Source: VAZQ01 sp963841705
GTDB lineage: Bacteria > Pseudomonadota > Alphaproteobacteria > Rhizobiales > Xanthobacteraceae
Length of the DNA stretch: 64,000 nucleotides
Assembly: GCA_963841705.1 (NCBI GenBank)
Contig: CAWJDY010000003.1
Span: 65,550-129,549, forward strand
Direction of reading: 5' to 3'
The first letter of the stretch is position 1; each line of letters opens with the position of its first letter. This document shows, one piece after another, positions 42,650 through 51,390 of the stretch. The notes beneath the pieces are model-generated. The model saw nothing but the letters and a program-made list of their open reading frames with translations, was not told the origin of the DNA and did not search any database. The translations under genes were made by a program, and so were the position numbers.

Positions 42650-45600
42650 TCAGTTGGCGACGCGCTCCGCTTCTCGGGCGGATCGTCGCGCCAGGCGCCC
42701 GCGCACGGCGATGGCCACCTCGTTAAGATAGGCTTGGTCTTTAGCGATGATCCGATCGGTCTGACCGCTCAGGTTGCGGACATCCTCTGTGCTAAGCTCC
42801 TTCGCCGTCACTACAATGACCGGGACATCCGCAAGCGCGGGTCGTTTCCGCAGCTCCCGAAGAAACTCGAAGCCGTCCATCTCCGGCATCATCAGGTCAA
42901 GCAAGATCAGACTGGGGGTCGGATGCTTGTTAAGCCAGTCCAGGCCGCTCCGCCCATTGACCGCCGCATAAGCCGTATATCCCAGGCTCGCCAGCAACCG
43001 ACAGAGCCCCTCGCGGGTGGGCCCATCGTCTTCGACGACCAGGATCGAGGCGATGCTTAGACTTTTGCAATGGTCTCGCAGGATCGCGGTCAAACGCTGT
43101 CGATCTATCGGTTTCGTCATAAAATCCGCGGCTCCCAACGGGATCGCCATGCCACGCTCGTTGAGAACGGTCACTATGATCACCGGGATGTCGCGCAAAG
43201 CGGGGTCGGCCTTGAGCTCCTTGAGCGCGCCCCAGCCATCCATCTGCGGCATCAATACGTCGAGCGTGATCGCCTGCGGGGTGTGCTGGCGGGCGAGCGC
43301 CAGCGCCTCGACGCCGTTGCAGGCCGATATGACGCAATAGCCCTCCTTCTCCAGCGTCTTGGCGAGCAGGCTGCGCACCGTCGCATCGTCGTCCACCACG
43401 AGCACGGTCGCGCGCCCGTCCGCCGCCACCGCGTTTGGCACAGCCGACGCCACCGCGGCCGGAGCAACGGCCTGATCCGGAAGCCTGATGGTAAATGTCG
43501 AGCCCTTGCCGGGCGTGCTTTCGACCGTCACGTCGCCGCCCAGCATGGTGCAGAAGTGTTTGGTGATGGCAAGACCGAGGCCCGTGCCGCCGAAGCGCTT
43601 GGTGGTCGAGGTATCCGCCTGACTGAATGCCTGGAACAGCCGGCCGAGCTGTTCCTGTGTCATGCCGAGGCCGCTGTCCGACACGTGCAGGGAGATCCAG
43701 GTATCGTCTTCGCGCGCCGCTGCCAGGGTCAATGTGCCTTTGTTGGTGAACTTGTTGGCGTTGCTTAACAGGTTGAGCAGACACTGCCTGACCTTGGTCT
43801 GGTCGGAGCGGAAGCTCCCGATCTCGGCCGGGCAGATCACCTCGATGACATTTTCACTCTTGTCGGCGAGCGGCTTGACGATCGACAGCACCTCCTTAAT
43901 CAGGGTCTGAATGTCCACTTTCTCAATGAAGACATCCATCTTCCCGGCTTCGATCTTCGACAGGTCGAGAATGTTGTTGATCAGCCCCAGTAGGTGGCGG
44001 CCGGCGCTTTCGATCTTCTGCAAGTCGTCGATCGGTTCTTCGTCGCCCTTGTCGGCGGCGTTCTCCTGCAGGATTTCGCTGTATCCGATGATCGCATTGA
44101 GCGGGGTGCGCAACTCGTGCGACATGTTAGCGAGAAAGCTCGATTTGGTCCGGTTGGCTTGGTCGGCAGCGTCGCGCGCGGCGGCGAGCTCGGAAAATAG
44201 GTGCGCATTTTGGATCGCCACCACCGACTGCGCGGCGAAGGTCTGCAGAAGATCCACCGCGTGCTTGGGAAACTGTCCGGGCTCCTTTCGGCGCACGACC
44301 AGGGCGCCGACGATACCGTCAGGACGAAGCAGCGGGACCGCCAGAAGCGCCCGATAGCCTGCCCGCACGATGATCTCGTGGAGCGGTGATATCGGCCCTT
44401 CGCACAGGTCCGAAATCTGTACAGGGGTGCCTTGCCTCGTCGCTTCAGCAATTGTGCTCTCTCGGAATTCGATGCCTTGTTTCGTGAGCGCGGCGATCAT
44501 CGCCTCGCTCATCCCGTAGGTGGCCCGCAAACGAAACTTCTGGCTCGGCGCGTCGAACCCGTAGATGGCGCCCGCTTCGGTGCCGGAGAGCTGGACCGCT
44601 TTGAAGACAATCGTCGATAGGACGGTTTGGAGATCGAGCGTCGAGTTCACGGTTTGACTGACCTCGCCTAACGCCCGCAGCTCCGCCACGGATTGGCCCA
44701 GTTCGCGCGTGCGCAAGTCGATCTTTTTCTCGAGGTCGGCGTAGGATTCCTGCAGCTTCGCGGCCATGTCGTTGAACTGGTCGGCCAGCGTTTCCAGCTC
44801 GTCGCCGGTGGTCACCGCAATGCGTTGGCCCAGGTCACCGCTCCCGATCCGGACAGCGCCTTCGCGCAATTGCCGGATCGGCGAAAGCAGCCGTGTCGCG
44901 ATGAAAGCCACCCCGGCCAAGGTCGCGATGATGGTGAGCCCGCCGATTCCGACGACGGTCAAGACCGAGGATTGGAGTGTGGAGCGCAATGGCGCGAGCG
45001 GCTCGAGTACCCCGTAGATCAGGGTTTGCGTCCCGATCGTCGCCTGCTTTGCTGCACCTAAATAAGCGGTCTGATCCATTCGGTATTCCGCCGCAGACCC
45101 ATCTGTGCGCTCCGGGAGCAGGGCCTTGGCGTTTGCCAGCTTCGGATAGATGAGATCGTCGCCGACCCAAACAAGCGGATTGGCGATCCTGCGGCTCTGC
45201 AGCGACGCGATAAGCGCGGGATTTGCGAGAGGCGATCCACCCATGAGCCAGCCCAGCAACCCGGCGGTCTGAGGCCTTGTCGTCGCATCGCCAAGATTGG
45301 CATCCTGCGACCGCACGATCGGCACGACAGAGACGAGATAGACAGTGCCGCCGCAGGAAACGAGCTGCTGATCGACCTCGCGCGTAACGACGCATTGGGC
45401 GCCGCCTTCGCCTGCGCCCGCCGTTGCGAGCCGCCACTGCCCTTCGTGCTTGTCCGGCTCGCTTCCGGAGAATGCAATGGAGTGGGACTCCCGGCTATAA
45501 ACCCCCAGGAAGGTCATGCGCAGAACCTGGCGCTGGGTCTCGAGATATTTCGTCAGTTGCGGCCGGATGTCGAGATCGAGGGTCACCTGGAGAGTGTTGT

Positions 45601-45832
45601 CCGCAGCGGTGCGGGTGAGTCCCTCGAATGAATTCGTCTGGATCTCCTGCAGAATGAGCGAGAAAGTCTCGAGATTTGCCGCAAGGCCATTGGCGAACAG
45701 CATGCGAGCCTGGCGATCGAGCTGATAGCCTAGGATAAGGCTCGTGATGACCGCTGGCACGGAGACGGCGAGCGCCACCAGAACCATCAGCTGCGGCCTT
45801 GCAAAGGGCGGAGATCGGGAAATGGTGGCCAA
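42650..45832 (-). CDS. hybrid sensor histidine kinase with two receivers
   Basis: A ~1060-residue membrane kinase. Order: helix (~residues 16-37), long periplasmic sensor, helix (VLTVVGIGGLTIIATLAGVA, ~300-320), HAMP, a coiled linker, a GAF domain (~400-550), HisKA (FLANMSHELRTPLNAIIGYS), HATPase (NANKF, DSGLGM, GTGLGLAITKHF), then two receivers (VLVVDDDATVRSLL with Asp in TLDVLMPQMDG; ILVVEDDGPTREGL with Asp in LLDLMMPEMDG). An in-frame stop lies three codons upstream, so the start is TTG 45832 or ATG 45787. Neither has a clear ribosome-binding site. It heads the three-gene phosphorelay set. Confidence 0.92.
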   Translation of the reverse strand: MATISRSPPFARPQLMVLVALAVSVPAVITSLILGYQLDRQARMLFANGLAANLETFSLILQEIQTNSFEGLTRTAADNTLQVTLDLDIRPQLTKYLETQRQVLRMTFLGVYSRESHSIAFSGSEPDKHEGQWRLATAGAGEGGAQCVVTREVDQQLVSCGGTVYLVSVVPIVRSQDANLGDATTRPQTAGLLGWLMGGSPLANPALIASLQSRRIANPLVWVGDDLIYPKLANAKALLPERTDGSAAEYRMDQTAYLGAAKQATIGTQTLIYGVLEPLAPLRSTLQSSVLTVVGIGGLTIIATLAGVAFIATRLLSPIRQLREGAVRIGSGDLGQRIAVTTGDELETLADQFNDMAAKLQESYADLEKKIDLRTRELGQSVAELRALGEVSQTVNSTLDLQTVLSTIVFKAVQLSGTEAGAIYGFDAPSQKFRLRATYGMSEAMIAALTKQGIEFRESTIAEATRQGTPVQISDLCEGPISPLHEIIVRAGYRALLAVPLLRPDGIVGALVVRRKEPGQFPKHAVDLLQTFAAQSVVAIQNAHLFSELAAARDAADQANRTKSSFLANMSHELRTPLNAIIGYSEILQENAADKGDEEPIDDLQKIESAGRHLLGLINNILDLSKIEAGKMDVFIEKVDIQTLIKEVLSIVKPLADKSENVIEVICPAEIGSFRSDQTKVRQCLLNLLSNANKFTNKGTLTLAAAREDDTWISLHVSDSGLGMTQEQLGRLFQAFSQADTSTTKRFGGTGLGLAITKHFCTMLGGDVTVESTPGKGSTFTIRLPDQAVAPAAVASAVPNAVAADGRATVLVVDDDATVRSLLAKTLEKEGYCVISACNGVEALALARQHTPQAITLDVLMPQMDGWGALKELKADPALRDIPVIIVTVLNERGMAIPLGAADFMTKPIDRQRLTAILRDHCKSLSIASILVVEDDGPTREGLCRLLASLGYTAYAAVNGRSGLDWLNKHPTPSLILLDLMMPEMDGFEFLRELRKRPALADVPVIVVTAKELSTEDVRNLSGQTDRIIAKDQAYLNEVAIAVRGRLARRSAREAERVAN

Positions 45833-46850
45833 TCGTCAAGGCGGCCGGCATCAAGGCGGAATAAAGCCCGTGGCACATTTTCGTCCCCAACTCTATCGGG
45901 CCTCCGTCGGGTCGGCCGAGTGCCGTGACGACAGCATATTCGGCCCGCGCCTTGAGCGTGTGGTACGCGCGGACATGCGCCTCGGCAACTCGCCCCATTC
46001 GCATCAGATGCTCCTTAATCCCGTGCGCGTCGCGCGCACGAGGCTGGGTGAAGGCACTCATGTCGGCACTAAGGCGGTCGTGCGCGCACCCGCAAACGGC
46101 TACGCTTCTCCCGGTCTGCGCGGGTGAATCTATCGGTTCCGGCGAAGACGGTTCCCGAATTCATCGCCTAACCGATCAGGCAATCATCCTCGACTGCTGC
46201 GATGCACACTCCACTTCCGAGATGGGTCATAACCCGAACCCCTCGTCAGCGCATGTCAGCTTTCGCCAGCTGCGGACATGCCGCTGGGTTAGCTTTGGGC
46301 CGCAAGTTGCCATAACGAAAGTAGCCGCGGCTGGGCAAAAAGCGAAATTCACTCAAAGGCAGGGCCAATTGTGATGCGGTAAAAGGCAAGTCTGCGTCTG
46401 CTTCGAAACGTCAAATCGATGCCCGCATTCTGAGCTGCTCAAAAGCCCCCTCGTTTTAAAAATTAGTCAGCGCGTCTCGGGCAGTCACACACGTGACCGG
46501 CTGGTGGATTGGTCGCACGGGCAAGGATTTGGAGATTGATGGCAGCAATGTTACCATGCCGCCGTTGAGGTAGAAACGTGCTGTCCGCGTCGATGAAAGG
46601 CGACAGTACTCCGATCACCGACAGTTTTGTCGACAACTGCGCCTTCGTCGACAAGGACATGACAATCACACTTAGGAAAGCAATAACTCCAAGAACAAGA
46701 GAGAAGGCGAGGCTGGGCGATCGTAGGCTGGGCTCAAGGTTATGAACCACTCGGTTGGGTCGCTCGTCTGCTGACGGTCGCCCCATTCAATCACCTTGCG
46801 AGATCGACGGGGGTGGTGCCCGCGGGGCGGTCGTTACCCTGCGTGGGCCG

Positions 46851-46952
46851 TCATGCCTGGTTGATCACCGGGCGCTGGTTCTGCTGCGCGCGCGCGGCGA
46901 GCGGCCACCCCGCCGCGCCGCCGAGAAGGCTAATGAAATCACGTCGCCGCAT
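46851..46952 (-). pseudogene. N-terminal remnant of an ABC-type substrate-binding protein
   Basis: From ATG 46952 on the minus strand the frame reads MRRRDFISLLGGAAGWPLAA, then RAQQNQRPVINQA and a stop at 46851-46853. That is the signal peptide and first few mature residues of a PF04392-type protein, after which the gene is lost. Its leader (46953-47062) matches that of the intact gene at 5707. Confidence 0.75.
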
Positions 46953-47062
46953 TGCCGCACCCAAGCTCAGGGGCCAACATTGTATCGGCTCAAACGGGTA
47001 CTTTGGTAGGGTTCAAACCGGGCATCAAAACCATTGCCGCAGTGCACAGCCAATGTCGCTGA
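46953..47062 (-). repeat. conserved leader of an ABC binding-protein gene (copy 2)
   Basis: Inverted copy of 5589-5706. The 43-base block at 47020-47062 differs from 5589-5632 at only one or two positions, and weaker similarity runs to the start codon (CGTTTGAG, CCTGAGCTTGGG). In both copies the block lies ~70 bp before the ATG. Confidence 0.7.
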
Positions 47063-47475
47063 TGGGTCATAAGCATCGGACGCGATCGGGGCCAGGGGCC
47101 GGTCTATGTCCGCACAACCTACAAAAGCTACCATCTCGAACGGGAGGACCTTGCCATGGCCAAACACACGCCCGAAGCTTGAAGAGCGTGAGCGACTCCG
47201 TTCCTGTGCCACTTCGCGGGTCAAGCATCACTGCGGTCTTGACCGGATTTCGTGCCGGCTCCTGCGCCCAAACAGCCTGTGCGCGGGAAAATTCTTTCTC
47301 GCGCTCGTCATCTTCGCAATTCTGGAGGATAACCAACTATTCATGAGTCCCGTAATGTATCAACGACTTTTTGTTTATTGCTTTCGGCTTCTTTTTAAAT
47401 CGCTGCAAGGAGGCAGAAAACCGAGCAACTCGTTTGCCCCCCGACAAAAATTTTGCTTGATATCTGCTTGATATC

Positions 47476-47504
47476 TTGACATTGTAACAAATCTCTGCTA
47501 TGAG
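47476..47504 (+). promoter_or_regulatory. sigma-70-type promoter
   Basis: TTGACA at 47476-47481, a 17-base spacer, then TATGAG at 47499-47504. The -35 box is perfect, the spacing ideal and the -10 box four of six. The surroundings are unusually AT-rich for this window. Transcription would begin near 47511. Confidence 0.55.
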
Positions 47505-47510
47505 TCGCTA

Positions 47511-47567
47511 ATCTCAGAAAAGCTGTGAGAGAAGCCCGGCCCGGACTCCCGCGCCGGGCTTTTTGTT
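47511..47567 (+). ncRNA. candidate short RNA between promoter and terminator
   Basis: The promoter at 47476-47504 and the strong terminator at 47533-47567 would together yield a transcript of only ~55 nt. It can form a small hairpin (TCTCA..TGAGA, 47513-47531) followed by the terminator stem. It could be an independent small RNA or an attenuated leader for the frame at 47614. Confidence 0.35.
47533..47567 (+). terminator. rho-independent terminator
   Basis: Perfect 8-bp stem AGCCCGGC / GCCGGGCT (47533-47540 and 47553-47560), 12-base loop, then TTTTGTTT. Confidence 0.75.
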
Positions 47568-47613
47568 TGGCCAATCGTCCGTCTGCTGTCGTCCGCTTCG
47601 CAAAAGGAGGACA

Positions 47614-47802
47614 ATGCGGGCTCCATCGACAGTGAGCGGAAAGGCTGAACCCATGGAGCCAGCCTGGCATAAGCGCTTGAGAGCGCAGCAAGAACGGCGC
47701 AATGAAACGCACACCCATTACCTGTGGAGGGACGCAGGCGAAAGTCTCGAGGACGTGCGGGAGCGGTTTTCGCCGGATGGTCGAGCTGGGACGCGCCGAT
47801 GA
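47614..47802 (+). CDS. small hypothetical protein
   Basis: A 62-residue, strongly charged protein from ATG 47614, which has an excellent ribosome-binding site (AAGGAGG, 5 nt upstream). The middle part reads WHKRLRAQQERRNETHTHYL, then WRDAGESLEDVRERF, probably helical. No family is recognised. It lies ~50 bp after the terminator. Confidence 0.45.
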   Translation: MRAPSTVSGKAEPMEPAWHKRLRAQQERRNETHTHYLWRDAGESLEDVRERFSPDGRAGTRR

Positions 47803-48152
47803 GAACGACGACTACATCATCTTTCGCTGGGAGTGGTGATCGCGACGTTGGGTGATGAATCGCAGGTCATTTCCCTGTTATTTCCTGTTCTTGCCTGTTC
47901 CGGATCCTGCCATTTCGGCAGAAGTCCTTGCTGGCACTCGCTTTTTTGCAGGTTTTGGATGTCGCCCCGCCCCCTTTACAGGGATTTGCAGGCAGGGCAG
48001 CGTTGTTTGTGCATCACAGCAAATTTTCACCGCCGATGTCTCAGATGGGTCATTCTGGACGTTTTCCGCCGACGCGGTTCGCCCTCGCATTTCGGCAGTG
48101 ACCGCAATAGCGACCGAGAAATGAGAACGGTGACTAAACCGTTGATTTTGCA

Positions 48153-48227
48153 TGGTGGGCGCGACAGGGATCGAACCTGTGACCCCTACCATGTCAAGGT
48201 AGTGCTCTTCCGCTGAGCTACGCGCCC
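48153..48227 (-). tRNA. tRNA-Val (anticodon GAC)
   Basis: On the minus strand the acceptor arms GGGCGCG/CGCGCCC, D arm (GCTCAGCGGAAGAGC), anticodon stem CTACC/GGTAG with loop TTGACAT (anticodon GAC), and T arm with GGTTCGATCC are all present. The 3' CCA is encoded (48153-48155). Confidence 0.97.
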
Positions 48228-48350
48228 GCGCTTCGCCGGCAACTTTGGTCATATCCCCGCGACTGAGGCGAGGCAAGCACCGCCTCCGACGCAGCCCTCA
48301 CGCTGGGTGCATCAGGGCTGAGCTTGAGCTCCCGAGCCTCACGGGAACGC

Positions 48351-48468
48351 GGCGGGGTTACGCACGTCGAGCCGGCGTGGAGCCGGCAGCCGATCTCGGG
48401 TTTACCCGAGATCGGCAAACAACGATTGCCCAAGTCGGCTATAGCCGACTTGGGCTTGCTAACCCACC
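48351..48468. repeat. REP-like palindromic element, composite
   Basis: Bounded by GGGGTTACGC and GCTAACCCACC, the same ends as the elements at 57389 and 57607. It contains two perfect hairpins: 48390-48415 (CCGATCTCGGGT arm) and the 28-bp palindrome 48428-48455 (half-site GCCCAAGTCGGCTA). It lies between tRNA-Val and cpdR. Confidence 0.7.
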
Positions 48469-48478
48469 CTTCTCTCTC

Positions 48479-48838
48479 TCACGCCGCGAGCATCTTTTGC
48501 ACTTCGTTGACGAGCTCGCGCAAGTGCACCGGCTTGGAGAGCACCTTTGCATTCTTTGGCGCATTGGAATCGGAATTGAGCGCCACCGCCGCAAAGCCGG
48601 TGATGAACATGATCTTGATGTCGGGGTCGAGCTCGGAGGCGCGCCGCGCGAGCTCGATGCCGTCCATCTCCGGCATCACGATGTCGGTCAGCAGCAGCTC
48701 AAACGGCTCCTCGCGCAAGCGCTGATAGGCAGAAAGCCCATTGTCGAAGGAGATCACGTCATAGCCGGCGTTCTGCAGCGCCCGCACCAAAAACCGGCGC
48801 ATGTCGCCGTCGTCCTCGGCAAGGATGATCTTCGCCAT
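48479..48838 (-). CDS. cpdR: CpdR-type single-domain response regulator
   Basis: A 119-residue receiver matching CpdR of the Rhizobiales: LAEDDGDMRRFLVRALQNAG, Asp52 in LLLTDIVMPEMDGIEL, MFITGFAAVAL, and the characteristic tail AKVLSKPVHLRELVNEVQKM. In Caulobacter and relatives the unphosphorylated form recruits ClpXP to the pole to degrade CtrA and other cell-cycle proteins, and CckA-ChpT controls its phosphorylation. ATG 48838 is used; the longer frame to 49102 is not protein-like. The neighbouring amidohydrolase and tRNA-Val are typical of this locus. Confidence 0.9.
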   Translation of the reverse strand: MAKIILAEDDGDMRRFLVRALQNAGYDVISFDNGLSAYQRLREEPFELLLTDIVMPEMDGIELARRASELDPDIKIMFITGFAAVALNSDSNAPKNAKVLSKPVHLRELVNEVQKMLAA

Positions 48839-49022
48839 TTCCAGCCCGGCGGGAGGGTGAGCTGATGCTCCCGCAGCTCCCTTACCGTTGCATAAGCCGC
48901 AGGGCGGGTAAATATGAAGTGAACCGGCGGGGCGGAAGCCATGGACAATGCCGTGCCTGTCGCGATAGGGAGCCTCTGCCCGGGGGTTCTCGCCTTCGCG
49001 CCAAGCCCCCGTTGTTGCGGAC

Positions 49023-49910
49023 ATGTTCGAACTGAAAGACGAGCTCGACCCCCCCTTCGAAGTTCTCGAACCAACCGAATGGCGCGGGGCAGTCCTGTTC
49101 AACTCCCCCCACAGCGGCAGCGTCTATCCGCGCGCGTTTCTCGCCGCCTCGCGGCTCGACGTCGCAACCCTGCGCCGCTCGGAGGACTGCTTCGTGGACG
49201 AGCTCGCGCTCGGCGTGGTGCGGCGGGGCTTTCCCCTGCTGCGCGCGCATTTTCCTCGCTGCTATGTGGACGTGAACCGCGAGCCATACGAGCTCGACCC
49301 GCGCATGTTCGACGGCCGGCTTCCGTCCTTCGCCAATACCCGGTCGATGCGCGTGGCCGGGGGACTAGGCACGCTCGCCCGCGTCGTGGGCGACGCGCAA
49401 GAAATCTATAGCCAACGCATTCCCGTGGACGATGCCATTCGCCGCATCGAGGGCCTCTATAAGCCCTATCACCGCGCGCTGCGGCGCTTGTTCACGCGGC
49501 TGCACCGGGAGTTCGGGACCGCGGTGCTGATCGACTGCCACTCCATGCCGTCGTCGGCCGGCTCCAAGGACGAGCGCCCGCGCTCGGATGTCGTCATCGG
49601 GGACCGGTACGGCACCAGCAGCGCCGCCCCTGTCATAGACTGTGCCGAGGAGACGTTGCGCGCGCTGGGCTATTCGGTCAGCCGCAACAAGCCGTATGCT
49701 GGAGGCTTCATCACCGAGCACTACGGCAATCCGGCTGCGGGCCTCCACGCCATCCAGCTCGAGCTTAACCGCGCAACCTACATGGACGAGCGGCGATTCG
49801 AGCGCTCCGCGACCTTCAACCGGGTTGCTGCTGATCTCGAGACCCTGGCCGAGCGGATTGCCGTTCTTCCCTTGCAGGAGCTTCAGCCCTACCGCGCGGC
49901 GGCGGAATAA
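49023..49910 (+). CDS. N-formylglutamate amidohydrolase
   Basis: A 295-residue protein of the N-formylglutamate deformylase/amidohydrolase family. Visible signatures: LFNSPHSGSVYPRAFL near the N-terminus (metal-binding His), RCYVDVNREPYELDPRMF, VLIDCHSMPSS, GTSSAAPVIDCAEETLRALG and AGGFITEHYGNPAAGLHAIQ. Family members hydrolyse N-formylglutamate in histidine breakdown, but this stand-alone type beside cpdR has no hut genes and its true substrate is not settled. ATG 49023 is used. Confidence 0.9.
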   Translation: MFELKDELDPPFEVLEPTEWRGAVLFNSPHSGSVYPRAFLAASRLDVATLRRSEDCFVDELALGVVRRGFPLLRAHFPRCYVDVNREPYELDPRMFDGRLPSFANTRSMRVAGGLGTLARVVGDAQEIYSQRIPVDDAIRRIEGLYKPYHRALRRLFTRLHREFGTAVLIDCHSMPSSAGSKDERPRSDVVIGDRYGTSSAAPVIDCAEETLRALGYSVSRNKPYAGGFITEHYGNPAAGLHAIQLELNRATYMDERRFERSATFNRVAADLETLAERIAVLPLQELQPYRAAAE

Positions 49911-49940
49911 AAAAAGGCCGCTCGCAAGTGCAAGCGGCCA
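49908..49940 (-). terminator. terminator for the minus-strand MFS gene
   Basis: The hairpin GGCCGCT..AGCGGCC (49915-49938) is followed, on the minus strand, by six T residues at 49909-49914. It lies just past the stop of the amidohydrolase (plus) and downstream of the MFS pseudogene (minus). It may work in both directions. Confidence 0.6.
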
Positions 49941-50076
49941 GTTTAGGGAGGAAACGCCCAAGGAGGGCGGCGGTAACGCGCCAGCGCTACCGCACCGCAA
50001 CAACATGGCACCGCACCGCACAAGAAACAAGGCGCAAAAGCGAGCAGCATGCCTCTTCTCTCGGCAGGCGGGATAT

Positions 50077-51328
50077 TCACAGCTTTTTGAGCGGGTCGCG
50101 TGATCCAAAATAGATTAACGAAACCAAAAGGATGAGGCCTGCCTGAAGGGCGAATACCGCGCGATAGGCAGCAAGCTCATAGCTGCCATCCGCAGCCGCC
50201 GGGAAAAGCCCGATGACGAATCCGCTGATCGCCTGGGTCAGAAAAGTCCCGCCCATTGTCCCCATATTGAAGACGGTGAGTCCGCGCCCGACCTGGTCCG
50301 GAGCGCACAACGATTTGGCGTGGCCAATCACCAGCGGACCAAATGCGGCGGCAAACCCCAATACGGCAAACCACAGCGCGAGCGCCGTCGGCGAGAGCGT
50401 TCCAACGATGGCGAGGTATGCGAGCGTCGCAGCGGTTATCCCCGCGCCCATGAGAGCGGGGGTCTTGTAGCTTCCGAGCAGGCGATCCATCGGGCCCCAG
50501 GCCATGTTTCCGATGATGTGCCCGATGACCGAGACCAGCAGAAAGCCGCCGCGCTGCTCGAGGCCATAACCATAAACGTGTGCGAGATAGGGGCCGCCCC
50601 ACAGCCCCGCGACGAGACCGAAGCTCGAATAGACCACGAGGCTCATCGCGAACAGGCGCCCGATCGAGGCCGTGCGCATGACCGCAACCAGCCGACGAGG
50701 CTTTCGCGCATCGATTCGGCGCGGCGGTGATGGGGCCCGTCCTTCCTCAGCACCAGCGGGATGAAACAACCCACGCTCAGGGCAAATGCCGCGACCACAA
50801 GGAAGCTCTCGCGCCAGCCTATGGCGGCCGCGGCGAAACCGAGGGGCGCGGTTGCGATCAAGGCGCCGAGGGTGCCTACGCCGACCTGGAGCCCTGTCAG
50901 CGTCGCAAAGCGATGGGCAGGAAACCGGCGCGCGTAGACCGTAAGCGCGCCGACCAGCGCGCCGGCGGTCCCCAATCCCATCAAGGCGCGCGCTGCGATC
51001 AGTCCCGACGGCGTTGCGGCGGCGGCAAACGCGATGCAGCCGAGCACGGTGACGGCTGCCCCGGCGGTAAGACATATCCTGGGGCCGAAACGATCGAGCG
51101 CCATGCCCAGCGGAATCTGGATGGCGGCAAACAAGAAAAAGAACATGCTCGACAGCAGCCCGATCCGGGCGGGCGTGCAAGCTCCTGCGCCAGGTTAGGT
51201 GCAATGACACCGATGGAATTGCGCAGGAACTGACTCACGATGTAGTTCGCGATGAGCATGGCGACGAGCGCAACGGCCGCCGCCGAGGAGCCGATGCTGC
51301 CCCGAGCAGTCATGAAGGCGTCCCTCAC
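50077..51328 (-). pseudogene. MFS transporter gene with two frameshifts
   Basis: Three overlapping minus-strand frames together encode one major facilitator protein. The first (from ATG 51328) gives ANYIVSQFLRNSIGVIAPNL; around 51170 it shifts to the second frame (FFFLFAAIQIPLGMALDRFG through LVVAAFALSVGCFIPLVL); around 50690 it shifts to the third (TASIGRLFAMSLVVYSSFGL to the stop at 50077). Each part holds complete transmembrane helices, so the gene was intact recently or the shifts are sequencing errors. Intact it would have ~410 residues and twelve helices. Confidence 0.8.
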
Positions 51329-51390
51329 CGCTGTTGCCGAACGCGGCTGTCTCCGATAGGTCGAATGGCGGCCTCCCAGAACCGGCAGCT

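Noticed and set aside
45495..46061. 188-codon minus-strand frame upstream of and overlapping the hybrid kinase
   Set aside because: The second half is the kinase in another frame, and the first half matches nothing I recognise.
46463..46786. 107-codon minus-strand frame with one hydrophobic segment
   Set aside because: No ribosome-binding site, no conserved motif and odd composition after the hydrophobic part; not supported as a gene. Nothing else is recognised in 45833-46850.
47833..48150. Several overlapping frames before the tRNA
   Set aside because: They look like antisense or read-through frames around the tRNA (for example SSAEEHYLDMVGVTGSIPVA is the familiar translation of a tRNA region). 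The stretch appears non-coding.
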